Below, piece by piece: positions 36,859-46,837 of a DNA stretch of 64,000 nt; position 1 is the stretch's first letter, and each line of letters starts with the position of its first letter. The position numbers and the translations under genes were made by a program. Source of the DNA: Vreelandella neptunia. GTDB taxonomy: Bacteria; Pseudomonadota; Gammaproteobacteria; Pseudomonadales; Halomonadaceae. The notes beneath the pieces were generated by a model, which was given only the letters and a program-made list of their open reading frames with translations, was not told the DNA's origin and did not search any database. The DNA is taken from NCBI RefSeq assembly GCF_034479615.1, contig NZ_CP140255.1:2852001-2916000 (forward strand), read 5' to 3'.

Positions 36859-37016
36859 TCATGAAAACCGGTTGATCATGGAAAAACGGTGCAACCGTCA
36901 AACAAACGTTGGTTCATACGCATAAAGCCTCTTTCCGTTGCTGCCAACCTGGGTTAGTTTACTGGTTGGTTAGAATATTGATCTTTCTTTGTACCCGCTT
37001 TATACGGAGTAACAAT

Positions 37017-37790
37017 ATGAAAAAACTACTATCCCTTTCGCTGCTCGGCTTAGCAGTCGCCGCCGCTTCCTCGGCACAGGCGCGTGATTACGATAACGTG
37101 CGCATTGGCGTAGACGTTCCTTACGAGCCCATGGAATTCCGTACCGCTGAAGGCGAGCTTACCGGTTTTGATATTGACCTTGGCAACGAGCTTTGCGACC
37201 GCATGGGCGTTACCTGCGAGTGGGTCGAGCAGGAGTGGGATGGCATCATTCCCGGCCTAATGTCACGCAACTACGACGCCATCATGTCCTCAATGACCAT
37301 TAACGACGAACGTCGTGAGCAAGTGCTGTTCTCTGACCCCTACATCACTATGCCCTCTGCATGGTTTGCTGCCAGCGACCTGGGCATCAGCGAAGCCACT
37401 AAAGAGACGCTGGAAGGCATGACCATTGGCGTTCAGCGCGGCACCCTGCAAGACAACTACGTAACTGACAACTTCAGCGACGTTGCTGACATCAGCCGCT
37501 ACTCCACCGCCGACGATATGGTGCTGGATATGGAGGCTGAGCGTCTGGATATCGTGTTCCTCGACTTCCCGATTGGCAAATCCACCCTGCTGGAAAGCGA
37601 AGAAGCTGAGTACGTGGTGATTGGCGAACGCATTAGCGAACCCAAAGAGTACTTCGGTGACGGCTTTGGCATCGCCTTCCGTCAGCGCGATGAAGCGCTA
37701 GCCGAGAAGTTCAACGAAGCGTTAGCCGAAGTGCAAGAAGACGGCACTTACGACGAGATCTACACCCGTTATTTTGGTGAAGAAGAGTAA
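37017..37790 (+). CDS. Basic amino acid ABC transporter substrate-binding protein (HisJ/ArgT/AotJ type)
   Basis: 257 aa. The signal peptide is KKLLSLSLLGLAVAAASSAQA. The SBP_bac_3 fold has IGVDVPYEPMEF and LTGFDIDLGNELCDRMGVTCEWVEQEWDGIIPGL. The start at 37017 follows CGGAG; upstream in-frame codons lack this. The last gene of the transporter operon, it ends at a strong terminator. Acidic composition suits a halophile periplasm. Confidence 0.92.
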   Translation: MKKLLSLSLLGLAVAAASSAQARDYDNVRIGVDVPYEPMEFRTAEGELTGFDIDLGNELCDRMGVTCEWVEQEWDGIIPGLMSRNYDAIMSSMTINDERREQVLFSDPYITMPSAWFAASDLGISEATKETLEGMTIGVQRGTLQDNYVTDNFSDVADISRYSTADDMVLDMEAERLDIVFLDFPIGKSTLLESEEAEYVVIGERISEPKEYFGDGFGIAFRQRDEALAEKFNEALAEVQEDGTYDEIYTRYFGEEE

Positions 37791-37810
37791 GCCTCAAAGC
37801 AATCCAGAAC

Positions 37811-37850
37811 AACGCATCACCCCGGCAACCGCCGGGGTGATGCGTTTCTA
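37811..37850 (+). terminator. Strong hairpin terminating the transporter operon
   Basis: A 16-bp perfect stem, AACGCATCACCCCGGC (37811-37826) with GCCGGGGTGATGCGTT (37831-37846), loop AACC. It has only a short T-tract. Confidence 0.75.
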
Positions 37851-37929
37851 TCTAACGCTGAGAATACAGTGAACTAGGTGAAGCTACCTCTGTCTGTGTA
37901 TTATTGCGCATGTTCAACACGGAGGTTTT

Positions 37930-38733
37930 ATGGCTCACCCGACTAGCCCACATGCAGGTCCGCTACCTCGCCCCTCTTCTCACTGGACCGGCTGGGGGCA
38001 GTGGCTGGCACTGATCACCATGACCGTGGATCACCTCACTCGCTATGTGCTGCCCGGCGATTGGGATCTAAGCTGGGCGGGGTCTTCCATTGGCCGTATC
38101 GCTTTTCCGCTGTTTGCCGCCATGGTGGCCTGGCATGGGCTGTTTAATACCCGCAACCCACTACGCTACTCACGACGAATTTTAGTTATCGGCCTGGTCG
38201 CTCAACTGCCCTACATGATGATGCCGCGCGCATCGGATGCTTTTATCCTCAATGTCTGCTTCACCCTGGCCAGTGGTTTAGCCCTGGGCACGCTAGTGCG
38301 CCAAGGTTGGCAGCACTACCAGCAGCAAACGCTAGGTTTGCCCTGGCTGTTCGCCGGTGCGGCGGTTGGCGTTACCGTGTGGTACTTGCTCGGTTTTTGG
38401 GTCGAGTACGGGCACAACGGGCTGCTGCTGATTCCGCTATTAATGTTCGCAATGCACGCCTTGAGCCAAGCTGAAAGTCATTTCCAAGCGCGCCTATGGG
38501 CAGGCCTAGCGGCATTTCCGGTACTTTGGATTGCCGGGCAGATGAATGCTTCTGATATGGCCAAATCGTTCACCGTAGGCACGTGCCTCATCGTGCTGAT
38601 GCTCGCTGCAGGCGCAGCGCAGCGTATTCCCCCCGTCAGCTTGGTAATGCCGCGCCGGTTATGGTTGGCGTGGTACCCCGGTCACTTTGCGTTAATCGCT
38701 TTATGGGTGCTGCTCATCGGTCAATTGGCTTAA
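37930..38733 (+). CDS. TraX-family membrane protein (putative acyltransferase)
   Basis: 267 aa with about eight hydrophobic segments. It opens with WLALITMTVDHLTRYVLPG and GRIAFPLFAAMVAWHG, the TraX hallmark. TraX of the F plasmid acetylates pilin, and chromosomal relatives are thought to be O-acyltransferases. No conjugation genes are nearby, so this is probably a chromosomal paralogue acting on an envelope component. Confidence 0.83.
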   Translation: MAHPTSPHAGPLPRPSSHWTGWGQWLALITMTVDHLTRYVLPGDWDLSWAGSSIGRIAFPLFAAMVAWHGLFNTRNPLRYSRRILVIGLVAQLPYMMMPRASDAFILNVCFTLASGLALGTLVRQGWQHYQQQTLGLPWLFAGAAVGVTVWYLLGFWVEYGHNGLLLIPLLMFAMHALSQAESHFQARLWAGLAAFPVLWIAGQMNASDMAKSFTVGTCLIVLMLAAGAAQRIPPVSLVMPRRLWLAWYPGHFALIALWVLLIGQLA

Positions 38734-38742
38734 GCATTCGGA

Positions 38743-40317
38743 TCACTGCATATTATCGCGCATCCATGGCTGGTAGCGGCAAAGCTGCCCCAGACCTTCT
38801 ATTTTCGCGCGATACATCGCAATATCCGCTTGTTTAAGCACTTCTTCGTGATCACAGGCGGCGGTTGTGAAGCAGGTATAACCTATACTGGGCGTTACAG
38901 GCACCTCACGATTTGCCAGCCGATAAGGCTGCGAAAGTACTCGCTGAACCTCAAGCATATAGTTTTCAGCATCAGACTCGAAGGTCTGCTCAGAGTCCCC
39001 TTCAAACAGCCCCAGAAGTACAAATTCGTCGCCGCTGAGCCTTGCCGCCACATCCCCTTCACGCAAACAATTTTGCAAACGACCTGCAACCTGCACCAAC
39101 AAATCATCCCCAGTGGCATGGCCCCAGGTGTCATTAATCAATTTGAAGCGATCGAGATCTAAAAACATCAGCAGCCCGAATTGCGCTTGTGCTGTTGAGT
39201 GATCGCAAAGGGCCGCTAACCGCTCAATCAACAGACGACGATTAGGCAAATCGGTTAACGCGTCATAGTAAGCTTGGCGATAAATCATCTCTTCGTTTCG
39301 CTTACGCTCAGTAAAATCTTCAACGATAACCACCCCACCGACAATCTCATTATCAACGCTACGCACACCATTGAAGAAGGCCCGCACGGGGGTACCTTCT
39401 GAATGAGCGAAGGAATAAGGTACTGAAAAAGTCCCTTCATAATAGCCAGTACCGTTGTTCAAGGCATTTTGGGTGGCCGTTTTGATATCAACATCATCGC
39501 TGCTTTGAATACAAAACCCTAATAACGCAGAACGCTCTAGCGCTAGTATTTCCAGTAGTTTTTCATTGCAGTCAGTTACGCAGCCCTGTTGATCGAAGTG
39601 AAGCACCCCTAGCGGCGAATGCTGGAAAATCGATAGATAACGATTTTCACTTTCGAGCAACTGTGCTTCACGGGCAACCATGGTGACTTGGAGTTCAATA
39701 TTGTCATGAATGATGCGACCTAAACGGTGGCTAGTGGCTATCAGCAACAACACAAAAAGCCCCAACAGCACACCAATCATTGTATGTGTCGGGGCATCAG
39801 AAAACAAAAACAACAACTGTAGTGGAATCGCAATAGGCAATATAAAGAAAATAACCATCCACCAAATAGAAGAAACCATCGTCACGCAGCCAGCTGCAAC
39901 GCCGGAAAGCACGATAGCCAGAGCTGCTGACTGCTCAGGCCTACCGCTGTCAAACATGAGAATACCTCCTATACCCCACACACACCCTGTCAGAAAGAGG
40001 ACAAGGGTGATCAGGCGTAGCCAATGCGGTTTATTCTGCTCTAGAGGAGAGGCTCGGAAAAAGTATTGCGCCAATTTTAAACGCAGTGCCGAGATGGCCA
40101 GTATCACTGCAAACCAGCTAACCAATATAACGGGATCAACCATTCCCCACATAAGAACAACTAATAAAACAGCGCCTAATATGCCTGCAAATACTGGCTG
40201 CCAAATATTGTTAAACAGTATACGTATTTTTTCATCACGCAAACTCTTTAGCTGCGCAGGCTTATTCGATATTCCATCATTATGAAACGTTCGTTCACTC
40301 ATGCGCATAATCGCCAT
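38743..40317 (-). CDS. Membrane-bound PAS-GGDEF diguanylate cyclase
   Basis: A 524-aa protein. Order: N-terminal membrane domain of five or six hydrophobic segments (~30-215), a short helix, a PAS domain (ENRYLSIFQHSPLGVLHFDQQGC...) with PAC segment (GGVVIVEDFTERKRNEEM), then a GGDEF domain. The signature is SGDEF (ARLSGDEFVLL), a tolerated variant seen in active cyclases. An RxxD inhibitory site (REGD) lies exactly five residues before it, so product inhibition by c-di-GMP is likely. It is a single gene. Confidence 0.87.
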   Translation of the reverse strand: MAIMRMSERTFHNDGISNKPAQLKSLRDEKIRILFNNIWQPVFAGILGAVLLVVLMWGMVDPVILVSWFAVILAISALRLKLAQYFFRASPLEQNKPHWLRLITLVLFLTGCVWGIGGILMFDSGRPEQSAALAIVLSGVAAGCVTMVSSIWWMVIFFILPIAIPLQLLFLFSDAPTHTMIGVLLGLFVLLLIATSHRLGRIIHDNIELQVTMVAREAQLLESENRYLSIFQHSPLGVLHFDQQGCVTDCNEKLLEILALERSALLGFCIQSSDDVDIKTATQNALNNGTGYYEGTFSVPYSFAHSEGTPVRAFFNGVRSVDNEIVGGVVIVEDFTERKRNEEMIYRQAYYDALTDLPNRRLLIERLAALCDHSTAQAQFGLLMFLDLDRFKLINDTWGHATGDDLLVQVAGRLQNCLREGDVAARLSGDEFVLLGLFEGDSEQTFESDAENYMLEVQRVLSQPYRLANREVPVTPSIGYTCFTTAACDHEEVLKQADIAMYRAKIEGLGQLCRYQPWMRDNMQ

Positions 40318-40571
40318 GAACTTAACAAGCTCATATAAAAAATAACATATGGCTGTTAGTTAAAAGGAATTGCGTTAAAAGTTTACGCACTGATTGGAAT
40401 AACAAGAGTAAATAAAAGGCGTTCAATTAGCTACGTTTAAGATTGTGAAATTTTATGAACTGTAAAAAGTTATCATTCAGCTATCAATAGACATCTAAAA
40501 GATAGACTACCCCCAACCTTGGAAGTTAATCCAATGGCTGGGGTGCAGCTTAGAGGAAGTTATTTTAGAAA

Positions 40572-41711
40572 CTACTGTTTAATGGCGAAGCTCAACGCAG
40601 CCGGCGGTGTCTCGGGCAGTAAGGCACTGCAGACGTTAACTTTTTCCAGCAGCTCGGCATGGTTAGGCGCAAGAATATTGACGTGGGCAAGCTTACGACC
40701 AGAGCGCTCAGCTTTGTCGTAGCGATGCAGGTGCGTATTGGCAAGCGCTAGAATCGCTGCATTGTCGCCTTCACGACCAACCACATTAATCATGCAGGTA
40801 GGCGTAATCGCCTGGGTATCGCCTAAGGGCAAGCCCTGTATCGCGCGCAGATGGTTTTCAAACTGGCTTGTCACTGCGCCGTCCATCGTCCAGTGGCCGG
40901 AGTTATGCACGCGGGGCGCCATTTCGTTAGCGAGCAGGCTGCCATCGCGGGTTTGAAACAGCTCTAGCGCTAACACGCCCACGTAATCCAGCTCATCCAG
41001 CAGCGCACGAATATAGCCATCAGCGGTTTGCTGAACGCTGGCATCCAGATCAGGCAGCGGCGCCACGGAGTAGCGCAGGATGCCATCCACATGCTGGTTC
41101 TCGGCCATGGGGTAGAACACCACCTCACCATCACGACCCCGCACGGCAATCATCGAGACTTCCCGCACGAAATCGACAAATGCTTCAACAACTAACTGAG
41201 AGTGGCCAATAGCACTCCACGCCTCGCCAGCCTGCTCGGGCTGCTTCAATACCGCCTGCCCCTTGCCGTCGTAGCCTTCAGTGACCGATTTAGCCACCAC
41301 CGGGCAACCCAATTCGCGGGCGGCGGCTTCTAGCTGCTCGGCGCTCTCCACTACCCGGTAAGCGGGCGTAGGAATGCCTAAGCGATCAAACAGCGTCTTC
41401 TCTTCGACCCGGTTCTGGCACACTTCAATGGCACGGCTGCTGGGGTAAACCGGTTTGTGCTGCTCAATTTCGCGTACCAGCTGAACAGGTAAGTGTTCGA
41501 ACTCGTAGGTCACCACATCAACCTTGGCCAAAAACTCAGCCAGATGCTGGTTATTAGGATCGACAATTACATCGCCAATTCCAGCACTGGGATTACCCGT
41601 AGTATCTAAAAAAGTGAAACGATTACCCAGCGGATAACCCGCTAGCGCCAACATGCGGCCTAATTGACCTGCACCCAGTACGCCAATGTTTTTTGCAATA
41701 CCAGAGTTCAT
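40572..41711 (-). CDS. purK: N5-carboxyaminoimidazole ribonucleotide synthase
   Basis: A 379-aa ATP-grasp enzyme converting AIR, bicarbonate and ATP to N5-CAIR in purine synthesis. It begins IGVLGAGQLGRMLALAGYPLG and has VVAKSVTEGYDGKGQAVL and LALELFQTRDGSLLANEMAPRVHNSGHWT. It is second in the purE-purK operon, 11 bases after purE. A weak imperfect hairpin lies downstream near 40510-40545. Confidence 0.95.
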   Translation of the reverse strand: MNSGIAKNIGVLGAGQLGRMLALAGYPLGNRFTFLDTTGNPSAGIGDVIVDPNNQHLAEFLAKVDVVTYEFEHLPVQLVREIEQHKPVYPSSRAIEVCQNRVEEKTLFDRLGIPTPAYRVVESAEQLEAAARELGCPVVAKSVTEGYDGKGQAVLKQPEQAGEAWSAIGHSQLVVEAFVDFVREVSMIAVRGRDGEVVFYPMAENQHVDGILRYSVAPLPDLDASVQQTADGYIRALLDELDYVGVLALELFQTRDGSLLANEMAPRVHNSGHWTMDGAVTSQFENHLRAIQGLPLGDTQAITPTCMINVVGREGDNAAILALANTHLHRYDKAERSGRKLAHVNILAPNHAELLEKVNVCSALLPETPPAALSFAIKQ

Positions 41712-41722
41712 AGCCAGACTCC

Positions 41723-42238
41723 TTATTCCGCTTCCGGCCCGGGGCGCGGGTCAGGGTTGTCGAGAACTTTCTGCGTCTGCTCTGCACGGAACGCTTCTAC
41801 CGCACTGCGTACGGTTGCATCTTGCAGGCCAACAATCTGCGCTGCTAACAACCCTGCGTTAGTCGCGCCCGCTTTGCCAATCGCCAGGGTGCCCACTGCG
41901 ATGCCGCCGGGCATCTGGGCAATGGAGAGCAACGAATCCAAACCTTTGAGCGCTTTCGACTCAACAGGCACACCCAGCACCGGTAGCGGCGTTTGCGAGG
42001 CCACCATGCCTGGCAAGTGGGCAGCGCCGCCTGCTCCTGCCACTATAACCTGCAAGCCGCGCTCGGCAGCACTCTTGGCATAATCGAACAGCAGGTCAGG
42101 CGTGCGGTGCGCCGAGACCACACGGGTTTCATAAGCCACGCCCAAACGCTCCAGCATGGAAGCAGCGTGCTCCATGACCGGCCAATCAGACTTGGATCCC
42201 ATGATCACGCCCACCTTGGGTGCGCTGTTCGACGACAT
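41723..42238 (-). CDS. purE: N5-carboxyaminoimidazole ribonucleotide mutase
   Basis: A 171-aa class I PurE that turns N5-CAIR into CAIR. The motifs are [23 protein letters not shown] and [14 protein letters not shown]. The frame extends upstream to 42424, but GAGGAG six bases before ATG 42238 and homology place the start there. It heads the purEK operon. Confidence 0.95.
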   Translation of the reverse strand: MSSNSAPKVGVIMGSKSDWPVMEHAASMLERLGVAYETRVVSAHRTPDLLFDYAKSAAERGLQVIVAGAGGAAHLPGMVASQTPLPVLGVPVESKALKGLDSLLSIAQMPGGIAVGTLAIGKAGATNAGLLAAQIVGLQDATVRSAVEAFRAEQTQKVLDNPDPRPGPEAE

Positions 42239-42457
42239 GCAAAACTCCTCGGCCCAACGGCCTAAAAAAAGCGAAACCGAATTAAAAAACAGCGTGCGCC
42301 GGATCAGGCACACATCAAAATTGGAAGTCGAATAGTCTACCAGAGCTAGCCCGTTTGCGGGCTTAGCCATGGTCGTGAAATTTTCATCAAAATAGGCATT
42401 GAAATACGCACCGGTTGGCGGCATTGTGTGATTGTCATTTCAGACTGATGGAGCCAC

Positions 42458-42730
42458 ATGAGCACGGCACGCGCAACTGCCACTGCGGAACAGCTTGATC
42501 CTCCGCGAAGCAGCCCTGACCTCGACGTCAGGGAACTTGAAAAACGTACGCGATTAATGCGTATTATCACGCGTCTGATCGCCGTATCAGACCTAGGAAG
42601 CCGAGAGATTGCCCGCAGGGCAGGGCTTCCCGTTCAGAAAATCAGCGACCTGCTCGCCGGAAGGCTTGAGCACCTGGGAGTGGATGAACTTCACGCCCTG
42701 CGTCGCACCCTAGAGCTGGAGGCGCCATAG
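42458..42730 (+). CDS. Small helix-turn-helix (XRE-like) protein
   Basis: 90 aa. The C-terminal half reads SREIARRAGLPVQKISDLLAGRLEHLGVDELHALRRTLEL, a Cro/XRE-type helix-turn-helix of the HTH_37 style seen in antitoxin-like regulators. The N-terminal 30 residues look disordered. GGAG precedes the ATG. There is no toxin partner beside it; it is divergent from purE. Target and role are unknown. Confidence 0.65.
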   Translation: MSTARATATAEQLDPPRSSPDLDVRELEKRTRLMRIITRLIAVSDLGSREIARRAGLPVQKISDLLAGRLEHLGVDELHALRRTLELEAP

Positions 42731-42899
42731 CAGACACTTTTTTCTGCTGTTCCCACTTCTCCACTCCACGCAGGCCGCCTCCCGGCGGTCTGCCAAGAAA
42801 CTTTTTTCCTTCCCGCTCAAGCCCTATCTCAAGTGCTATATCAAGCCCTACTCCGAGCTTACTTCACTTCGTTCGTGATGGCTGTTTATGTGTCATTGC

Positions 42900-44093
42900 T
42901 CACGGCGCAATCGCAATTCCCCCAAAGGCTACAACAGCCACCACTACCCAAGCGGGCAGCTTCCATACGGTTAAGAGAAAGAAACCGGTGAGCGCCAGCG
43001 CAAACTCCTCTGCACCAATGATTGCGCTCGTCCACACCGGCTGATAAAGCGCTGCGCCTAAAATACCGACCACCGCTGCATTGGCACCGCGCATTAGCGC
43101 CTGGGCACTGCCCCACTGACGAAATTGATTCCAGAAAGGCAGCACGCCCACCAATAACAAAAAGCCAGGAATGAAGATGGCCAATAGCGCTAGCAAAGCA
43201 CCAACTAAACCATGAATGCCGGGCAGCAGTGCTCCCAGGTAGGCAGCAAACGTAAACAGCGGCCCCGGTACCGCCTGAGCAGAGCCGTAACCTGCTAAAA
43301 ACTCATCCGGCGTCACCCAGCCCGACTGCACCACTTCCGCTTCCAACAGCGGCAGCACCACGTGCCCGCCGCCAAACACTAATGCACCTGAACGGTAAAA
43401 CGCATCGGCGATATCCAGCCATGCGGCGGCTCCCGCCAATAGCGGCAGCAGAATTAACAGCCCAGCAAATCCCCCCAGCGCCACCATGCCTGCCTTGCGC
43501 GTTACGGGAAAATGCAGCGATTCACTTGCTGTGACAGCAGCACTATCGCGACACAGCGCTAGCCCGACCAAGCCACCCAATACAATCGCTGCGACCTGGC
43601 CCAGCGGGCCGCTTACCAACACCACCGTAAATACCGCCGCAAGCGCAATGCCCGTGCGGGTTTTATCCGGGCAAAGATTACGCGCCATGCCCCACACCGC
43701 GTGGGCGACAATCGCCACCGCCACCACTTTTAAGCCGTGAATAATACCACTGGCAATAGGGCCATCCAGCACCGCCGCGCCAAACGCAAACAGCACCAGG
43801 ATAATTGCCGAGGGCAGTGTAAACGCTAGCCACGCCATGGCAGCCCCCCAAGGCCCCGCACGCAATAGGCCAAGTGCAAAGCCCACCTGGCTGCTGGCTG
43901 GCCCCGGCAAGAACTGACACAGTGCCACTAGATCTGCGTAGGCCTGCTCAGAGAGCCACTGGCGGCGCTCCACAAAGGTCGTGCGAAAATACCCCAGGTG
44001 CGCTACCGGGCCGCCAAAGGACGTTAAGCCGAGCGCTAAAAATACCCAAAACACTTCACCTATGCGCCCACGTGCCTGCGTTTGCTCCACCAT
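42900..44093 (-). CDS. chrA: Chromate efflux transporter ChrA
   Basis: 397 aa with two CHR domains in tandem, each of about five or six hydrophobic segments. Conserved stretches are GLTSFGGPVAHLGYFR, CQFLPGPASSQVGFALGLLRAG and FGGGHVVLPLLEAEVV. It exports chromate. The ATG at 44093 is favoured by an AGGTGG upstream; a GTG at 44102 is possible. It is a single gene. Confidence 0.93.
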   Translation of the reverse strand: MVEQTQARGRIGEVFWVFLALGLTSFGGPVAHLGYFRTTFVERRQWLSEQAYADLVALCQFLPGPASSQVGFALGLLRAGPWGAAMAWLAFTLPSAIILVLFAFGAAVLDGPIASGIIHGLKVVAVAIVAHAVWGMARNLCPDKTRTGIALAAVFTVVLVSGPLGQVAAIVLGGLVGLALCRDSAAVTASESLHFPVTRKAGMVALGGFAGLLILLPLLAGAAAWLDIADAFYRSGALVFGGGHVVLPLLEAEVVQSGWVTPDEFLAGYGSAQAVPGPLFTFAAYLGALLPGIHGLVGALLALLAIFIPGFLLLVGVLPFWNQFRQWGSAQALMRGANAAVVGILGAALYQPVWTSAIIGAEEFALALTGFFLLTVWKLPAWVVVAVVAFGGIAIAP

Positions 44094-44205
44094 GTTGGCC
44101 ACCTGTTATCCCATTAAAAAAGCGCAAGGCTCTTATAGTAAGCCTTGCGCTTTAATTCTTTATGACAGCATGTTCATGACGATACGTTCATAGCGGCAAC
44201 GCGGA

Positions 44206-45888
<1,683 letters not shown>

Positions 45889-45931
45889 TGGAATTTTCTC
45901 TCAGTATTGCTCACAGTATCCGCATAGCTTG

Positions 45932-45945
45932 GCGATATATATCGC
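45932..45945. promoter_or_regulatory. Perfect 14-bp palindrome upstream of ilvD
   Basis: GCGATATATATCGC, 44-57 bases before the ilvD start, is a candidate regulator site or extended AT-rich promoter core. No -35/-10 pair was fixed. Confidence 0.35.
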
Positions 45946-46023
45946 ATCCCGCAAGATGATTAACTCCTGACACCATAGCGCTCCCCCATCGTTTCTTTGC
46001 TTTTGATTAGGCGTTAACCAAAG

Positions 46024-46052
46024 TTGACACCCGCAGAGTTGCCAACTATAGT
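46024..46052 (+). promoter_or_regulatory. Consensus sigma70 promoter with palindromic operator for the HigBA-like pair
   Basis: TTGACA (46024-46029), a 17-base spacer, then TATAGT (46047-46052). The perfect palindrome AACTATAGTT (46044-46053) covers the -10, as expected for an operator bound by the antitoxin. Transcription should start near 46058-46060. Confidence 0.8.
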
Positions 46053-46059
46053 TATCACC

Positions 46060-46356
46060 ATTATCGAGTTGATTAAAACTGATGTCTTCGATAGATGGCT
46101 ACGCGAGCTTCGCGATGTTCGTGCCCGCGCCAAGGTTGAAGCCCGCATCCGACGTTTGAGTCTGGGCAACCCTGGAGATGTGAAGCCGGTCGGTAAAGGT
46201 GTTTCTGAACTGCGAATTCCTTATGGGCCAGGCTACCGCACCTATTATATTACCAAGGGGCCAGTAATCGTGGTTCTGCTGTGCGGTGGTGATAAAGCCA
46301 CCCAATCCCACGATATCGAACTAGCCAAAGCCATTGCCGCGCAATGGAAGGAGTAA
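46060..46356 (+). CDS. HigB/RelE-type toxin (addiction-module killer, Gp49-like family)
   Basis: About 98 aa, RelE superfamily: IELIKTDVFDRWLRELRDVRARAKVEARIRRLS then GVSELRIPYGPGYRTYYI and VVLLCGGDKATQSHDIELAKAIA. Such toxins are ribosome-associated mRNA endonucleases. The frame opens at a TTG (46024), but that TTG is the -35 element, so the true start is probably ATT 46060 or TTG 46069, with little or no leader. Family members begin at this point. The antitoxin follows four bases after the stop. Confidence 0.8.
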   Translation: MIELIKTDVFDRWLRELRDVRARAKVEARIRRLSLGNPGDVKPVGKGVSELRIPYGPGYRTYYITKGPVIVVLLCGGDKATQSHDIELAKAIAAQWKE

Positions 46357-46360
46357 CCCC

Positions 46361-46654
46361 ATGACCGTTCCTAATGTCACTTTCAGTCACTACGATACTG
46401 CTGATTATCTTCAAACTGAGGAAGATATTGCGGCCTACCTTGATGCAGTAATGGAAGAAAATGATCCTGCTCTTCTTGCCGCCGCACTTGGTGATATCGC
46501 CCGTGCCCGCAACATGAGCCAACTCGCCAAAGACGTTGGAATGAGCCGGGAAGGGCTCTATAAAGCTCTTTCGGGGGAAGGCAATCCTGCATTTTCGACC
46601 ATCAGCAAGGTCGCTAACTCCTTAGGGTTGCGCCTATCCATTAAACCGCTATAG
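46361..46654 (+). CDS. HigA-type antitoxin (XRE family)
   Basis: 97 aa. The C-terminal helix-turn-helix is SQLAKDVGMSREGLYKALSGEGNPAFSTISKVANSLGLRL, typical of addiction-module antidotes paired with Gp49-like toxins. The N-terminal part probably wraps the toxin. The start at 46361 follows AAGGAG. Toxin-first order is characteristic of HigBA. It likely represses through the palindrome at 46044-46053. Confidence 0.88.
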   Translation: MTVPNVTFSHYDTADYLQTEEDIAAYLDAVMEENDPALLAAALGDIARARNMSQLAKDVGMSREGLYKALSGEGNPAFSTISKVANSLGLRLSIKPL

Positions 46655-46837
46655 CAGTCAGAAGAGTGCCGCTAGGACGCTTATCGCGAATTCTTACACT
46701 CCATGGATGCTTTAAGGCGCCACCCCGCCTCTTGCCTGAAGCTCCTTGGCACGCCAACATGGCGCCAAGCTGACACATCAACAAATCTTAGCCACCCCGC
46801 ACCATACATGAAGGCACCATCCATTAAGGAATCGTGC

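Noticed and set aside
37930..38733. TraX as evidence of a conjugative element
   Set aside because: No other transfer genes are near, and composition matches the chromosome; chromosomal TraX homologues are common.
46703..46837. N-terminal extension of RecC from an earlier ATG
   Set aside because: The extra 45 residues lack family similarity, and the ribosome site (AAGGAA) and conserved N-terminus point to 46838.
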